Source: Marinimicrococcus sp033875255
GTDB taxonomy: Bacteria > Pseudomonadota > Alphaproteobacteria > Geminicoccales > Geminicoccaceae
Length of the DNA: 46,425 nucleotides
Direction: 5' to 3'
NCBI GenBank assembly: GCA_033875255.1
Contig: JAWZSN010000033.1
Location: forward strand, 1 to 46,425
Position 1 is the first letter of the stretch. Each line of letters starts with the position of its first letter. This document shows positions 33,559 through 44,953 of the stretch, in pieces. The translations under genes and the position numbers were made by a program. The notes below the pieces were generated by a model. The model was not told the DNA's origin. It did no database searches and saw only the letters and a list, made by a program, of their open reading frames with translations.

Positions 33559-34623
33559 TCAGCCGCGCCGCTCGTCCGTGGCGCCGGACTGCCCGCCGCC
33601 CATCTCGCGCCGGGCCGCCTCGCTGCCGGCGTGGATGGCGGCTTCGGCCGTGCGCCGCACACCGGCGCTGCCTTCGCGCACCTGCTCGCGCGCGTCATGC
33701 GCCATCTCGCCGGCCTCGCGCTTGGGCACGAGACCCTCGCGCTCTGCCGCCTCGCGTGCGGCCCCGCTGGCCTCGTTCGCCACCCGTGACACGCTTTGGG
33801 TGGCGGCGGCCGTGGCCCGGCTGGCAAGGTCGCGCACCGCGGGGCCCAGCGTCTCGCGCTCCTGCCGCGTCGGCGGCACGAGGAAGGCGAGGAGCGCACC
33901 GGCCGAGATGCCGAGGGCCGCCATCAAGAGCGGCTGCTCCTGCAGCGAGCTGAGCGCCCGGTTGCCGGCCTGGCGCATGCGCTGGGCGCTCTCCGCCGCA
34001 CTGTCGGCGGCATGGCGGTAGCCCTCACGGCCGCGCCTCATGGCACCGTCCCGCCACGCCGCGGCCCGGGCCGAGGCCGCCGCGTAGCGGTCGGCCGCAG
34101 CGCTCATGCCGTCATCCACCCGCTGCCGGAACGAGGCCAGGGTCTCGCCGGCGCTGCGCGTGACGCCCAGAACGCCGGCCTTGGCGTGGTAGACGCGCTC
34201 TTGGAAGGTCTCGGCAGTCTCGTCGGCGCGCCGCGAGATCCGCTCGCCGGCTTCCCGGGCGCGGCGGGCAAGATCCTCGCCCATGCCCGGCCCCTCGTCG
34301 GCCGCGTTGCCATACTCGCCGACGAAGCGCGGATCGGGGCCCGGATAGGGTGCCGGCGGCGGATAGCTGCCGGCCTGCGGCGCCGGCCGCGAAGCCATCA
34401 GCCATGCGAGGCCGACGCCAACCAGCGCCACCGGCATCGGGTTGGTGCGCACGGTGCGCATGAAGTTGTCGGTGAACTCGGCGCCACCGCCCTCGCGGCC
34501 CCAGGCGATCGCCTGGTCGAGCATCTGCCCGGGCGAGAGCTTATCCTGGAGCGCGTCGATCGTGGCGTCGAGCCGCACGCGCGTCTGCTCGAGATCGCGC
34601 TCGATCCTGTTGGTATCGCTCAC
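33559..34623 (-). CDS. DUF3618 membrane-anchored coiled-coil protein
   Basis: A 354-residue protein. DUF3618 is the N-terminal IERDLEQTRVRLDATIDALQDKLSPGQML (about 7-35), followed by a membrane segment at about 63-80 (MPVALVGVGLAWLMA), a long Ala/Arg/Glu-rich helical region typical of coiled coils (about 110-240), a second hydrophobic hairpin near 250-270 (LLMAALGISAGALLAFLVP), and an acidic/basic tail. The GTG start at 34623 overlaps the holin-like gene stop (GTGA). Function unknown; such proteins are usually induced under stress and anchor ribosomes or envelope components in the ElaB/YqjD group. Confidence 0.87.
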   Translation of the reverse strand: MSDTNRIERDLEQTRVRLDATIDALQDKLSPGQMLDQAIAWGREGGGAEFTDNFMRTVRTNPMPVALVGVGLAWLMASRPAPQAGSYPPPAPYPGPDPRFVGEYGNAADEGPGMGEDLARRAREAGERISRRADETAETFQERVYHAKAGVLGVTRSAGETLASFRQRVDDGMSAAADRYAAASARAAAWRDGAMRRGREGYRHAADSAAESAQRMRQAGNRALSSLQEQPLLMAALGISAGALLAFLVPPTRQERETLGPAVRDLASRATAAATQSVSRVANEASGAAREAAEREGLVPKREAGEMAHDAREQVREGSAGVRRTAEAAIHAGSEAARREMGGGQSGATDERRG

Positions 34624-35012
34624 GAGACCTGCTCCTTCACCAGATCCATGTCCTTGCGCAGGTTGCGCGCGGTACGGTCGGGGGCGAGGCTGGTCGCCGA
34701 CAGGGCGCTGGCGCCCGCCTTGACCATCACCATGCCGATGATCGCCACCACGCCGCCGACGATCAGCGCCGCGAGCCACAGCGGCATGTGGTTGGCGAGG
34801 CCGAAGACGAGGGCGAACAGCAAGATGAGGAGCGCCGCGAAGGCGACGAGCGAGCCGCCGATGATGCTCACCACCGCCATCACCATCTGGTGCAGCTTGT
34901 CGCCCGCCTCGGCGCGGGCGAGGGCGATCTCGTCGCGGATCAGGCGAATGACGTCGTCGGCCAGCGAGCGGAGAAGATCGCCCACCGACCGGTCCTGGAC
35001 ACGCTGCTCCAT
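34620..35012 (-). CDS. Holin-X/DUF1469 family membrane protein
   Basis: A 130-residue protein with an amphipathic N-terminus (DLLRSLADDVIRLIRDEIALARAEAGDKL), two hydrophobic segments (about 45-70 and 76-98) and a basic C-terminal tail. It belongs to the phage-holin-superfamily 6 / YqjE-like group (DUF1469), found in non-phage contexts and usually next to DUF883/DUF3618 proteins. There is no phage gene nearby, so lysis is not indicated. Starts and stops overlap both neighbours by 1 and 4 bases. Confidence 0.88.
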   Translation of the reverse strand: MEQRVQDRSVGDLLRSLADDVIRLIRDEIALARAEAGDKLHQMVMAVVSIIGGSLVAFAALLILLFALVFGLANHMPLWLAALIVGGVVAIIGMVMVKAGASALSATSLAPDRTARNLRKDMDLVKEQVS

Positions 35013-35737
35013 CAGCCGATCCTCCCGTTGCTCGGGGTGCCGCCCGGCCGGGGCGGCGTCATGCCACCATGGGGCGTCGAGGCGGCGCCCGGCTGCCCGG
35101 TCGTGCGGGCCGGATCGAGGCTCCCCGCCGGTGCGGGGCTCGCCGGCTGCGGCCGGTAGGGTTCTGCTGCGGGGCCGCTCTGCGGGTGCGCCTCGTGGGA
35201 ATGCGGGCCGGATTCGGGGGCCGAGCGGCTGGTGGCGGCATTGGCGGCACGGCCGAGAGCAAAGCCCAGGGCTACCGTCGCACCCATGAACAGAGCCGGC
35301 TGGCGGCGCCCGAACTGCTCCACCGCCGAGAGGATGCTGCCCATGTCGCGGCTCTTGAGCGACTCGGCGATGCCGCCAAGCTCGCGTGCGCCGACATCGA
35401 CGAGATCGGCGAGCCAGGCCTCCTGGCCGCGCAGATCCTCGGCGGTCTTGCCGATATGATCGGCCACACCGGAGATACGCTCGGCGAGCCTGTCCTTTTG
35501 GGCCTCGGCCGTTCCTTCCACCCGGTCGCGGGCCGCCGCGCCGAGCCGGCGCGCCTCGGCGGTTACCGTCTCGGCGGCTTTGCCGGCCTCCCGGCTGACA
35601 TCGTCGGCGGCGCCGCGGGCCTCGTCCTGCACCGAGCGGGCCGCAGGGCCTGGCGTTCCGGTCGTCGGGCCGCCCGGTTGGGCCTGGCCGCCGGTCCCCG
35701 GCGTGCCGGGACCGCCATAGCGTGGATCCTGGTTCAT
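35012..35737 (-). CDS. Membrane-anchored helical protein, first gene of the envelope operon
   Basis: A 241-residue protein: a Gly/Pro/Gln-rich N-terminus to about 32, a helical Ala/Glu/Arg region (about 35-145) resembling DUF883/YqjD and apolipoprotein-like helices (VQDEARGAADDVSREAGKAAE), one membrane segment at 147-163 (PALFMGATVALGFALGRA), then a Pro/Ser-rich cytoplasmic or periplasmic tail. The ATG at 35737 has a GGGGA ribosome site; an upstream in-frame start at 35794 would lie in the promoter. The EcfG-type promoter is about 40 bases upstream. Function unknown; the operon resembles yqjC-yqjD-yqjE of E. coli in domain content. Confidence 0.82.
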   Translation of the reverse strand: MNQDPRYGGPGTPGTGGQAQPGGPTTGTPGPAARSVQDEARGAADDVSREAGKAAETVTAEARRLGAAARDRVEGTAEAQKDRLAERISGVADHIGKTAEDLRGQEAWLADLVDVGARELGGIAESLKSRDMGSILSAVEQFGRRQPALFMGATVALGFALGRAANAATSRSAPESGPHSHEAHPQSGPAAEPYRPQPASPAPAGSLDPARTTGQPGAASTPHGGMTPPRPGGTPSNGRIG

Positions 35738-35775
35738 GTGCTGTCCCCGGTTTCTGCTAGGGTGCTGCCTCGAAC

Positions 35776-35800
35776 AACGCAGGGCGCAGGGCACAGTTCC
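35776..35800 (-). promoter_or_regulatory. EcfG-type general stress promoter
   Basis: On the minus strand GGAAC (35800-35796), 16 bases, then CGTT (35779-35776): a perfect match to the alphaproteobacterial EcfG consensus GGAAC-N16/17-CGTT. It lies 39 bases upstream of the first gene of the envelope operon, leaving a leader of about 30 bases. Induction of the operon by the PhyR-NepR-EcfG system is inferred. Confidence 0.78.
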
Positions 35801-35881
35801 GAGGAGGCGGTTGACAAGACGCCGCGCGCCGTCTCCGGCGGGCTGCCGCGTCGTGGCGACCGGGGAATGCGGTCGGGACCT

Positions 35882-35909
35882 TTGACCCGTTCCAGCCTGG
35901 CATTATAAG
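35882..35909 (+). promoter_or_regulatory. Sigma-70 promoter of acnA
   Basis: TTGACC (35882-35887) and TATAAG (35904-35909) with a 16-base spacer; both boxes match the consensus at five of six positions. The start would be near 35916, giving a leader of about 67 bases that includes a hairpin. Confidence 0.7.
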
Positions 35910-35939
35910 GGGCGCGTCTCCGCGAGACCGGGGCGCCCC
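35909..35939 (+). other. Hairpin at the 5' end of the acnA transcript
   Basis: GGGGCGC (35909-35915) pairs with GCGCCCC (35933-35939), and GTCTC (35916-35920) with GAGAC (35924-35928) around a 3-base loop. The outer arm overlaps the end of the -10 box, so only part of the stem would be in RNA. It could stabilise the mRNA 5' end or be a protein site. Confidence 0.4.
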
Positions 35940-35982
35940 CCGCCGCGCGGCATCACGGAACTCGTGTCAGAGGAGATTTCCC

Positions 35983-38694
<2,712 letters not shown>

Positions 38695-38695
38695 G

Positions 38696-39685
38696 GTGCG
38701 GAGGAGCGCGGCTGCTCTCGCCGCGCTCCTCGTGACGATGCTCGCCGGATGCGGAGGCCCTGACGCGTCCGGCGATGCCGTTTCCGCGACCCCGCATCTC
38801 GCGGCGGAATCGCTCGTCGCCCGCGACGGCACGCGCCTGCCGCTGCGCAGATGGCAGCCCGCAAGAGCGCCCCGCACGCTGCTTCTGGCCCTCCACAGCT
38901 TCGGCGACTACAGCGCCGCCTTCGAGACCCTCGGCCGGCATCTCGCCGCCTCCGGCCACGCCGTCTACGCCATCGACCAGCGCGGCTTCGGCGCTGCTCC
39001 CGGCTTTGGCCGGTGGGCCGGCACGGCGGCGATGCGCGACGATCTGGTGGACCTGGTCCGCGCGGTGCGGGCCGAGCAGCCGGGCGTCCCGCTCCACGTC
39101 CTGGGCGAGAGCATGGGGGGCTCGGTGGCGCTCGTGGCGGCCGGCGAGGGCCTGCTGCCGGAGGTCGAGAGCCTCGTTCTTCTAGGGCCCGGCGTGCGCG
39201 AGGGCATCCGCCTGCGCTATCTCTGGAACGCCCTCTACGGCCTCGCCTCGCTCGTGGCCCCCGGCCTCTCGCGCGGGATCGAGCCTGCCGACCCGGCCTA
39301 TACGGAGCGCGCCTTCGCCCGCTTCGCCAGCGACCCGCTGGTGCTGCGCGAGGTCCGCGCCGGCACCTATTACGGCCTGCTCCGCCTCGCCGACGCCGCC
39401 TCGCAGGAGGCTTACCAGATGGCGCTGCCCACAGCCCTGCTCATCGGCGCCGACGACACCTATGTGGGCGGGCGCTCCTTCTGCCTGCTGGCAGCCGCCC
39501 TGCCACGGCTCGAGGCATCCCGCGCCTACAAGGGCGGCATCCACCGGCTGCTCCACCAGCAGGCGGTGCAGCCCCGTCTCCTGGCCGACATCCGCTCGTG
39601 GCTCGAGCAAGGCCGGCTGGGCCGGCGTGCTCCCGGCGACAGGGCGCTCGCCGCGTTTTGCGGCGCGGCCACGGGCCCCGCCTGA
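38696..39685 (+). CDS. Alpha/beta hydrolase lipoprotein, monoacylglycerol lipase/lysophospholipase-like
   Basis: A 329-residue protein. The N-terminal signal ends in the lipobox LAGC, giving lipidated Cys19. The fold is the serine hydrolase type with nucleophile Ser139 in GESMGG, the acid in IGADDTYVGG, and a His in KGGIHRLLH; the HSFGDYSAAF segment forms the oxyanion loop after the first strand, and YAIDQRGFGAAPG is the hallmark of PldB-like lysophospholipases. An outer-membrane lipid hydrolase is inferred. The GTG start at 38696 is immediately after the acnA stop, so it may be read from the acnA transcript. Confidence 0.85.
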   Translation: MRRSAAALAALLVTMLAGCGGPDASGDAVSATPHLAAESLVARDGTRLPLRRWQPARAPRTLLLALHSFGDYSAAFETLGRHLAASGHAVYAIDQRGFGAAPGFGRWAGTAAMRDDLVDLVRAVRAEQPGVPLHVLGESMGGSVALVAAGEGLLPEVESLVLLGPGVREGIRLRYLWNALYGLASLVAPGLSRGIEPADPAYTERAFARFASDPLVLREVRAGTYYGLLRLADAASQEAYQMALPTALLIGADDTYVGGRSFCLLAAALPRLEASRAYKGGIHRLLHQQAVQPRLLADIRSWLEQGRLGRRAPGDRALAAFCGAATGPA

Positions 39686-39713
39686 CGGCCGCCGGCCTTG
39701 CCGGGAGCGCCTC

Positions 39714-40097
39714 TCAGGCGGCGGCGATCGCCTCGATCTCGACCTTGCAGGCCGGCTGGGCCAGCGCCTTGACGACCAGCAGGGTCGAGGCCGGGGCGGG
39801 GTCTGCAACCCAGGCGTCGCGGACCTTCATGTAGGCCAGGCGATAGTCGATCTCGGTGAGGTAGGTGGTCAGGCGCAGCACATGGCGGCGCTCCATCCCG
39901 GCCTCGGCGAGGCAGGCGTCGATGGCCTCGAGGACGAGCCGCGTCTGGGCCTCGACATCCTCGGGGATGGTGCCGTCGGCGCGGATGCCGAGCTGGCCCG
40001 AGAGCACAAGCAGCCGCTGCGGTCCTTCGGCAAGGGCGGCATGATGGTAGCGCCCGAACGGGGCGGGCAGGCTCGGGGGGCTGAAATGGCGGCGCAT
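39714..40097 (-). CDS. RidA (YjgF/UK114) family protein lacking the usual active-site arginine
   Basis: A 127-residue chorismate-mutase-like trimer protein; the core GQLGIRADGTI, QTRLVLEAIDACLAEAGM and VEIEAIA are clear RidA marks. True RidA hydrolyses 2-aminoacrylate-type imines using an Arg in the PAR-S-T segment (Arg105 in E. coli); here the matching residue is Ser104 (DPAPASTLLVV). It is therefore likely to be of a non-deaminase Rid subgroup. The ATG at 40097 has a GGGAGC ribosome site; an earlier in-frame ATG at 40136 is less likely. It diverges from the second lipid kinase. Confidence 0.85.
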   Translation of the reverse strand: MRRHFSPPSLPAPFGRYHHAALAEGPQRLLVLSGQLGIRADGTIPEDVEAQTRLVLEAIDACLAEAGMERRHVLRLTTYLTEIDYRLAYMKVRDAWVADPAPASTLLVVKALAQPACKVEIEAIAAA

Positions 40098-40238
40098 GAG
40101 GGTTGCTCCCGGCAGGACGAGGGTCTGCGGGGACATGCCACGCGCCCCGCCGCCTCGACAATGGCCGGGAGCGCCTGTTCAATGCGGCCCGGCCCACGGG
40201 CGGGCGGCCCGGGCCGCTGGCGGCAGGCAAAGGACGCG

Positions 40239-41156
40239 ATGACCGGGCAGCGCGGCATCCTCATCATCCACAACCCGCAAGCGGGCGGCGGCCGGCGGCG
40301 GATCGTCGAGGACGTGCGGCGGGCCTGTGTGGCGCTCGGCGCCGAGGTCGAGAGCCGCGCCACGCGCTGTCCCGGCGATGCCGAGACGCTGGCTTGCGAG
40401 GGGGCCGGGGAGGGGTTCGGCACCGTGGTCGCGGCCGGCGGCGACGGCACCGTGAACGAGGTCCTCAACGGCCTGATGCGCGTGGCGCCGGGAGCCGCGC
40501 GGCCGGCGATGGCGCTGCTGCCGGCGGGCACCGTCAATGTGCTGGCAGCCGAGCTCGAGCTGCCCCGCGAGCCCGCCGCCTCCGCTGCCATGCTGGTGGC
40601 GGGACGACGCCGGCGGATCGATGTCGGCCGCGCCAACGACCGCTTCTTCGTCTCCTGCGCCGGCGTTGGCGCGGATGCCGCGGCGGTGGCCAGGGTCTCG
40701 CTGCCGCTCAAGCGGATGGTCGGGCGCGGTGCCTACGCGGCAGCGGCCGTCCACGCCCTGGCGCTCGAGGCCGGCCGCCTGTTCGGCGTCGAGATCGGCG
40801 GCGAGCGCGTCGAGGCGAGCGCGCTGCTCGCCACCAACATCAAGCGCTATGCCGGCCCCTGCCTGGTGGCGCCGGCGGCCCTCCTCGACGACGGCCTGCT
40901 CGACGTCGTCCTGGCGCGCAGCGGCGGCCGCGCCGCCTGGTTCCGCTACGGACTGCATCTGCTCTTCGGCACGCTGCGCCAGGCCCCCGGCCTCATGCAC
41001 CTCCAGACCCGCCGGATCACCGTGGCCGACCCCCCGGGCCTCCCCGTCCAGGTCGACGGCGACATCCGCACGAACACCCCCGTCTCCATCGAGATCATTC
41101 CCGCCGCCCTGGAGCTGGTGGTCCCCGCCACCATGCCCGTCGCCGAAGCACCCTAG
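40239..41156 (+). CDS. YegS/DAGK-family lipid kinase, second copy
   Basis: A 305-residue protein with AAGGDGTVNEVLNGL (65-79) as the phosphate-binding signature and LLPAGTVNVLAAEL (93-106) in place of the more usual PLGTGND. The beta-rich C-terminal domain ends in VQVDGDI and ALELVVP. The substrate is not determined; members with GTVN in this loop may differ from diacylglycerol kinases. The ATG at 40239 follows AAAGGA. It shares little more than family motifs with the kinase at 1127-2005, so the two are not a recent duplication. Confidence 0.88.
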   Translation: MTGQRGILIIHNPQAGGGRRRIVEDVRRACVALGAEVESRATRCPGDAETLACEGAGEGFGTVVAAGGDGTVNEVLNGLMRVAPGAARPAMALLPAGTVNVLAAELELPREPAASAAMLVAGRRRRIDVGRANDRFFVSCAGVGADAAAVARVSLPLKRMVGRGAYAAAAVHALALEAGRLFGVEIGGERVEASALLATNIKRYAGPCLVAPAALLDDGLLDVVLARSGGRAAWFRYGLHLLFGTLRQAPGLMHLQTRRITVADPPGLPVQVDGDIRTNTPVSIEIIPAALELVVPATMPVAEAP

Positions 41157-41238
41157 TCGGGGCGGCGGCGGTGCTGGAGCCTGCGGCGCGCTGCGCGCGG
41201 CTTCTTCTTCCATTTTCTGATTTCCGCGTTGCTGCCTC

Positions 41239-41262
41239 GGCGCTGCCGGAACGGCGCCTTTT
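41239..41262 (+). terminator. Weak intrinsic terminator candidate
   Basis: GGCG...CCG (41239-41248) pairs with CGGCGCC (41252-41258) with a three-base bulge and is followed by TTTT. It would separate the lipid kinase gene from the restriction gene. Confidence 0.3.
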
Positions 41263-41346
41263 AACGCTTGTATCGTACTGAAGCTGGTCAGCGCGGCAGC
41301 CGAAAGATAGGCTTCAACCCAACGAGGAACTGCAAAGGTTATCTTC

Positions 41347-44343
41347 GTGACCGCCCATGACGATCAATGTTCCCTGTGTTCCGGGGGGCATGACGGCTCG
41401 TTGAGTTCCGAGCGCATCGCCTTCTCTGCTCCACGACACATAGCCCACTGGAGCCAGCTGAGCGCCGCAGAGCAGTTCTACATGCTGGCACAGCTGTCCG
41501 AGGTCCTGAAGAAGGGGCCGGCGGTCCTCAGGGCGTATAGCGAGGCGGGGCACTTCCTGATCGAGGTGGCCGACGAGGCCGCGCCGAGCCACGCCCCGGC
41601 GACGCTGATCACGGGCGGCGTGGATCATCTGTTCGACACGCTCATCAAGCACATCGACGGTTCCCGCGACGTCGATCTGGCCGTCGCATTCGCCCTCGAG
41701 AGCGGTGTAGCCATGCTCGAGCCCTATCTCGAGGATCTGTTGGATCGAGGCGGCGCGCTGCGGATCGTCGTCGGTGACTATCTCGACATTTCCGAGCCAG
41801 CGGCCTTGCGACGTCTCAGCGACCTTCGAGGACGGGTCTCCGCGAACGTCTACGAGACCGGGGGCGGCAGCTTTCATCCCAAGGCGTGGTTTTTTCGCGC
41901 GGCGGACAGATCGGGCGCGGCGATCGTCGGGAGCAGCAATCTCTCGCGGACCGCGCTGACCACCGGCGTCGAATGGAACCTGCGTACGGTGGCCGCGAGG
42001 GACTGGCAGCCGGCTCTTGCCGCCTTCGAGGCGCTATTGCTGGCGCCGCAGGTAAAGCCCCTGACACCGGACTGGATCGACAGCTACGTCAAGCGCCGTC
42101 GCCACGCGCAACTCCCCACCTTCGCTCGCGCGGTGGTCGCCGAGGACGTCCCGCTCGACCGGCCGGAGCCGCACGAAATCCAGCGCGAGGCTCTGGTGGC
42201 ACTGGGTCAGTCTCGCGCGGCGGGCCACCGCGCCGGCATGGTCGTACTGGCTACGGGCCTCGGCAAGACATGGCTCTCGGCCTTCGACAGCGCAGGCTTC
42301 GATCGCGTGCTGTTCCTCGCTCATCGCGAAGAGATCTTGCATCAAGCCGTCGCCACGTTCCGCCGCATTCGCCCCGAAGCGCGCTTCGGTCTTTTCACGG
42401 GCCAAGCCAAGACCGAGGGCGAGCTTCTCTTCGCCTCGATCCAGACGCTGGGGCGGCCCGAGCATCTGCAACGGTTCGACCCGCAGGCGTTCGACTACAT
42501 CGTGGTGGATGAGTTCCATCACGCGTCTGCGGCAAGCTACCGACAGCTGATCGACCACTTTAGGCCGAAATTTCTGCTTGGTCTGACAGCCACGCCCGAT
42601 CGGACCGACGGCGCCGACCTCCTAATGTTATGCGGCGACAACTTGGTCTATCGCTGCGATCTCTTCGATGGAATCGGCCGCGGATACCTCTCTCCGTTCC
42701 ATTATTACGGGGTGGCGGACGACATCGACTACGAGCATATCCCGTGGCGCAGCCATCGTTTCGATGAGGAGGCGCTGACCCGGGCGCTGGCGACGCAGGC
42801 ACGCGCGCAGAACGCGTTGGAACAGTTCAATGGCAAGCGGAAAGGCCCGGCCATCGGATTTTGTGTCTCGCGCCGGCATGCCGAGTTCTTGGCGCATTAC
42901 TTCTCCAATGCCGGGCTGCGCGCGGTCGCGGTCCATTCGGGCGCGGACTCGGCCCCGCGCACCTCGTCGCTGGAGGCGCTGCGGCGTGGAGAGCTCGACA
43001 TTCTTTTTGCCGTCGACATGTTCAACGAGGGCGTAGACGTGCCGCAGATCGGCACGGTGATGATGCTGCGCCCGACCGAGAGCGCGATCTTGTTCCTCCA
43101 ACAGTTGGGTCGCGGGCTGCGTAAGGCAGAAAACAAGGTCTTGAAGGTCATCGACTATATTGGAAATCACCGGAGCTTTCTGACAAAGGCGCGGACGTTA
43201 CTGGCGGCCGGCGATGGTGATCGCTCGACGTCGAGGCGCCTCGATGAGCTTCTTGCTGGTACCATGAAGCTGCCGCCCGGATGCTCCATCACTTATGAGT
43301 TGGCGGTCATCGAATTTCTACGACGCCTGCTACCCGCACGGGCGGGGCAGGAGGAGGGCGAGGCTTGGTATCGTGCCTTCGTCCTGCGGGAGCGCCGGCG
43401 GCCGCAGGCTGTCGAGTTCGCGCGGGCCGGTTTCGATCCGTCGAAATCGGGCCACGGTACGTGGCTCGATTTCGTGCGGGACATGAGCGACGCGGTGCCG
43501 CGATCGGGGCAGACTTTCGCGGCACTGTTGAAGATGATCGAGATCACGCCGTTCGAGTCTGCTGTGCAGCTGGCGGCCATCTCGACGATCGTGGCTGAGG
43601 TCGCGGTGGATCGGCTCGACCATGTGGCTGTGAGCCAGGCGCTGGGCGCGACGGCCTTTCGGCTCGGCGCGAGGCTCGACATCGACGGCACGGCGGCAAG
43701 CGACGCCTTCGCATTTTGGGCGCGAACGCCCCACGTTCGGGTGGCGGACCACCGGCTCGACTTGGCCCGTGGCGGCGATCGCGAAGGGCTCATCGAGCTT
43801 GTGGACGAGTTGGTGACGTGGCGCTTGAGCACGATTCGAGATGTCAAATCGCAGACTGGTGTCACGGAGGAATCGTCGGCCTTCCAGATCAGTCCCGTGC
43901 TCTGGGAGGAATATTCGCGGGAGGAAATTCCCGCGCTGTTCGGGACGACCTTCAATCCGGGCAACTGGAATTCCGGAATCGTGAGAGTCGGTAAGGCGCT
44001 GATCTTGTTGACGACTCTCAAGAAGGGAAGCTTGGCCACCGGGAATCACTACGAGGACCGCTTCCTGTCGCCATCGCGCATGGAATGGCAGAGTCAGACG
44101 CAAACGACGAGGGCGAGCGAGAGAGGACGACTCCTTTCCGGCCAAGTTCGAGGAACCCACGTCCATCTGTTCGTACGGAGCGAGAAGCTCCGCAACGGCA
44201 AGGCTGCCCCGTTCGTCTACCTCGGACAGCCGACGTTCGCAGGTTGGCGGGGCGAGAAGCCGATCACCATAACGTGGGAGCTGCAGAGCGCTATCCCTGT
44301 ATATTATCATCGCATGCTCGGCGTTCCCAAGCCGACCGATTGA
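41347..44343 (+). CDS. SauUSI-like type IV restriction enzyme (PLD nuclease-SF2 helicase-DUF3427)
   Basis: A 998-residue single-chain enzyme. The PLD-type nuclease domain is at about 90-235, with His177 and Lys179 (SFHPKAW) and GSSN at 195-198, a single HxK motif that would need a dimer. The SF2 translocase follows: Walker A LATGLGKT (301-308), DEFH box at 388-391, LGLTATP, and QQLGRGLRK as motif VI. DUF3427 fills about 850-998 (FNPGNWNSGIV, FVYLGQPTFAGW), where SauUSI reads modified cytosine. This order equals SauUSI of Staphylococcus aureus, which cuts DNA with methylated or hydroxymethylated cytosine; no partner methylase is needed. A short CxxC (8-11) precedes. GTG start at 41347, no strong ribosome site. 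Target modification is inferred. Confidence 0.85.
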   Translation: MTAHDDQCSLCSGGHDGSLSSERIAFSAPRHIAHWSQLSAAEQFYMLAQLSEVLKKGPAVLRAYSEAGHFLIEVADEAAPSHAPATLITGGVDHLFDTLIKHIDGSRDVDLAVAFALESGVAMLEPYLEDLLDRGGALRIVVGDYLDISEPAALRRLSDLRGRVSANVYETGGGSFHPKAWFFRAADRSGAAIVGSSNLSRTALTTGVEWNLRTVAARDWQPALAAFEALLLAPQVKPLTPDWIDSYVKRRRHAQLPTFARAVVAEDVPLDRPEPHEIQREALVALGQSRAAGHRAGMVVLATGLGKTWLSAFDSAGFDRVLFLAHREEILHQAVATFRRIRPEARFGLFTGQAKTEGELLFASIQTLGRPEHLQRFDPQAFDYIVVDEFHHASAASYRQLIDHFRPKFLLGLTATPDRTDGADLLMLCGDNLVYRCDLFDGIGRGYLSPFHYYGVADDIDYEHIPWRSHRFDEEALTRALATQARAQNALEQFNGKRKGPAIGFCVSRRHAEFLAHYFSNAGLRAVAVHSGADSAPRTSSLEALRRGELDILFAVDMFNEGVDVPQIGTVMMLRPTESAILFLQQLGRGLRKAENKVLKVIDYIGNHRSFLTKARTLLAAGDGDRSTSRRLDELLAGTMKLPPGCSITYELAVIEFLRRLLPARAGQEEGEAWYRAFVLRERRRPQAVEFARAGFDPSKSGHGTWLDFVRDMSDAVPRSGQTFAALLKMIEITPFESAVQLAAISTIVAEVAVDRLDHVAVSQALGATAFRLGARLDIDGTAASDAFAFWARTPHVRVADHRLDLARGGDREGLIELVDELVTWRLSTIRDVKSQTGVTEESSAFQISPVLWEEYSREEIPALFGTTFNPGNWNSGIVRVGKALILLTTLKKGSLATGNHYEDRFLSPSRMEWQSQTQTTRASERGRLLSGQVRGTHVHLFVRSEKLRNGKAAPFVYLGQPTFAGWRGEKPITITWELQSAIPVYYHRMLGVPKPTD

Positions 44344-44953
44344 GCTGAAATGTCCTTCCAAGTCCACATGATCCAAGACCTCGCGCGCGCCTTGCGGCAA
44401 AAATGCGCGGGGATCAGCGGAGCGGGCGAGTCAGTCCAGCAAATCTGCCGCATCGCCACCCGCCCCGCACGGGCGCGTAGCGAGCCGTCATGCATCATCG
44501 CCTGATCGCTCTGGCGACGAGCACATCGCAACTCAAAAGCCGAACTGTAATGCCAGACGATAACTGCGTACCGGTCTGGTCGTAGAAGGGCAGCGCGCGG
44601 CATGTCCGTCCCAACGGGCCGTGGCAACGCGGCCTCGCCTGTCCTCCGTTTCGGCGAGATTTGCCGGGCTGAGGATGGCGTGCTCGATCCGCCGCTCGGA
44701 TGCTCATTCTCAAATGGGTCGAGATCGAGACCCGGTCGGGTTCACCATCTGTACCTGGATCATCCACATAGACAGCGGGAAGATCGTCGTTCAGAGAGAA
44801 GACGAAGTTTGCAGAGCCGGTGATTAAGCGTTAGCGCGAGCCATGCAGGGCGGCGCGAAGCAGTGGCAGGCGATAGCCTCACACTCGGTTCGCGTAGCGA
44901 CGGTACGGCGGGCTGAGGCGCGCTCCACATAATTCAAGAGTAAGGGCAGATCC
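44344..44953 (+). other. 610-base region without a recognisable gene
   Basis: Short open frames of 60-106 codons exist on both strands (for example 44307-44627 minus and 44621-44827 plus) but none has a convincing ribosome site or family motif. The stretch is AT-richer than most of the window and may hold decayed DNA. AAGGGCA at its end is the ribosome site of the next gene. Confidence 0.5.

Noticed and set aside
34620..35012. Holin-like gene as sign of a prophage
   Set aside because: No lysin, capsid, tail or integrase gene is near; DUF1469 proteins are common in chromosomal stress operons.
35811..35816. TTGACA as a second acnA promoter
   Set aside because: No -10 box at 16-18 bases downstream.
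44307..44767. Minus-strand frames with RAALLRPDRYA, similar to the C-terminus of FAD-dependent hydroxylases
   Set aside because: The match is only a few residues, no FAD-binding parts are near, and the frames lack ribosome sites.
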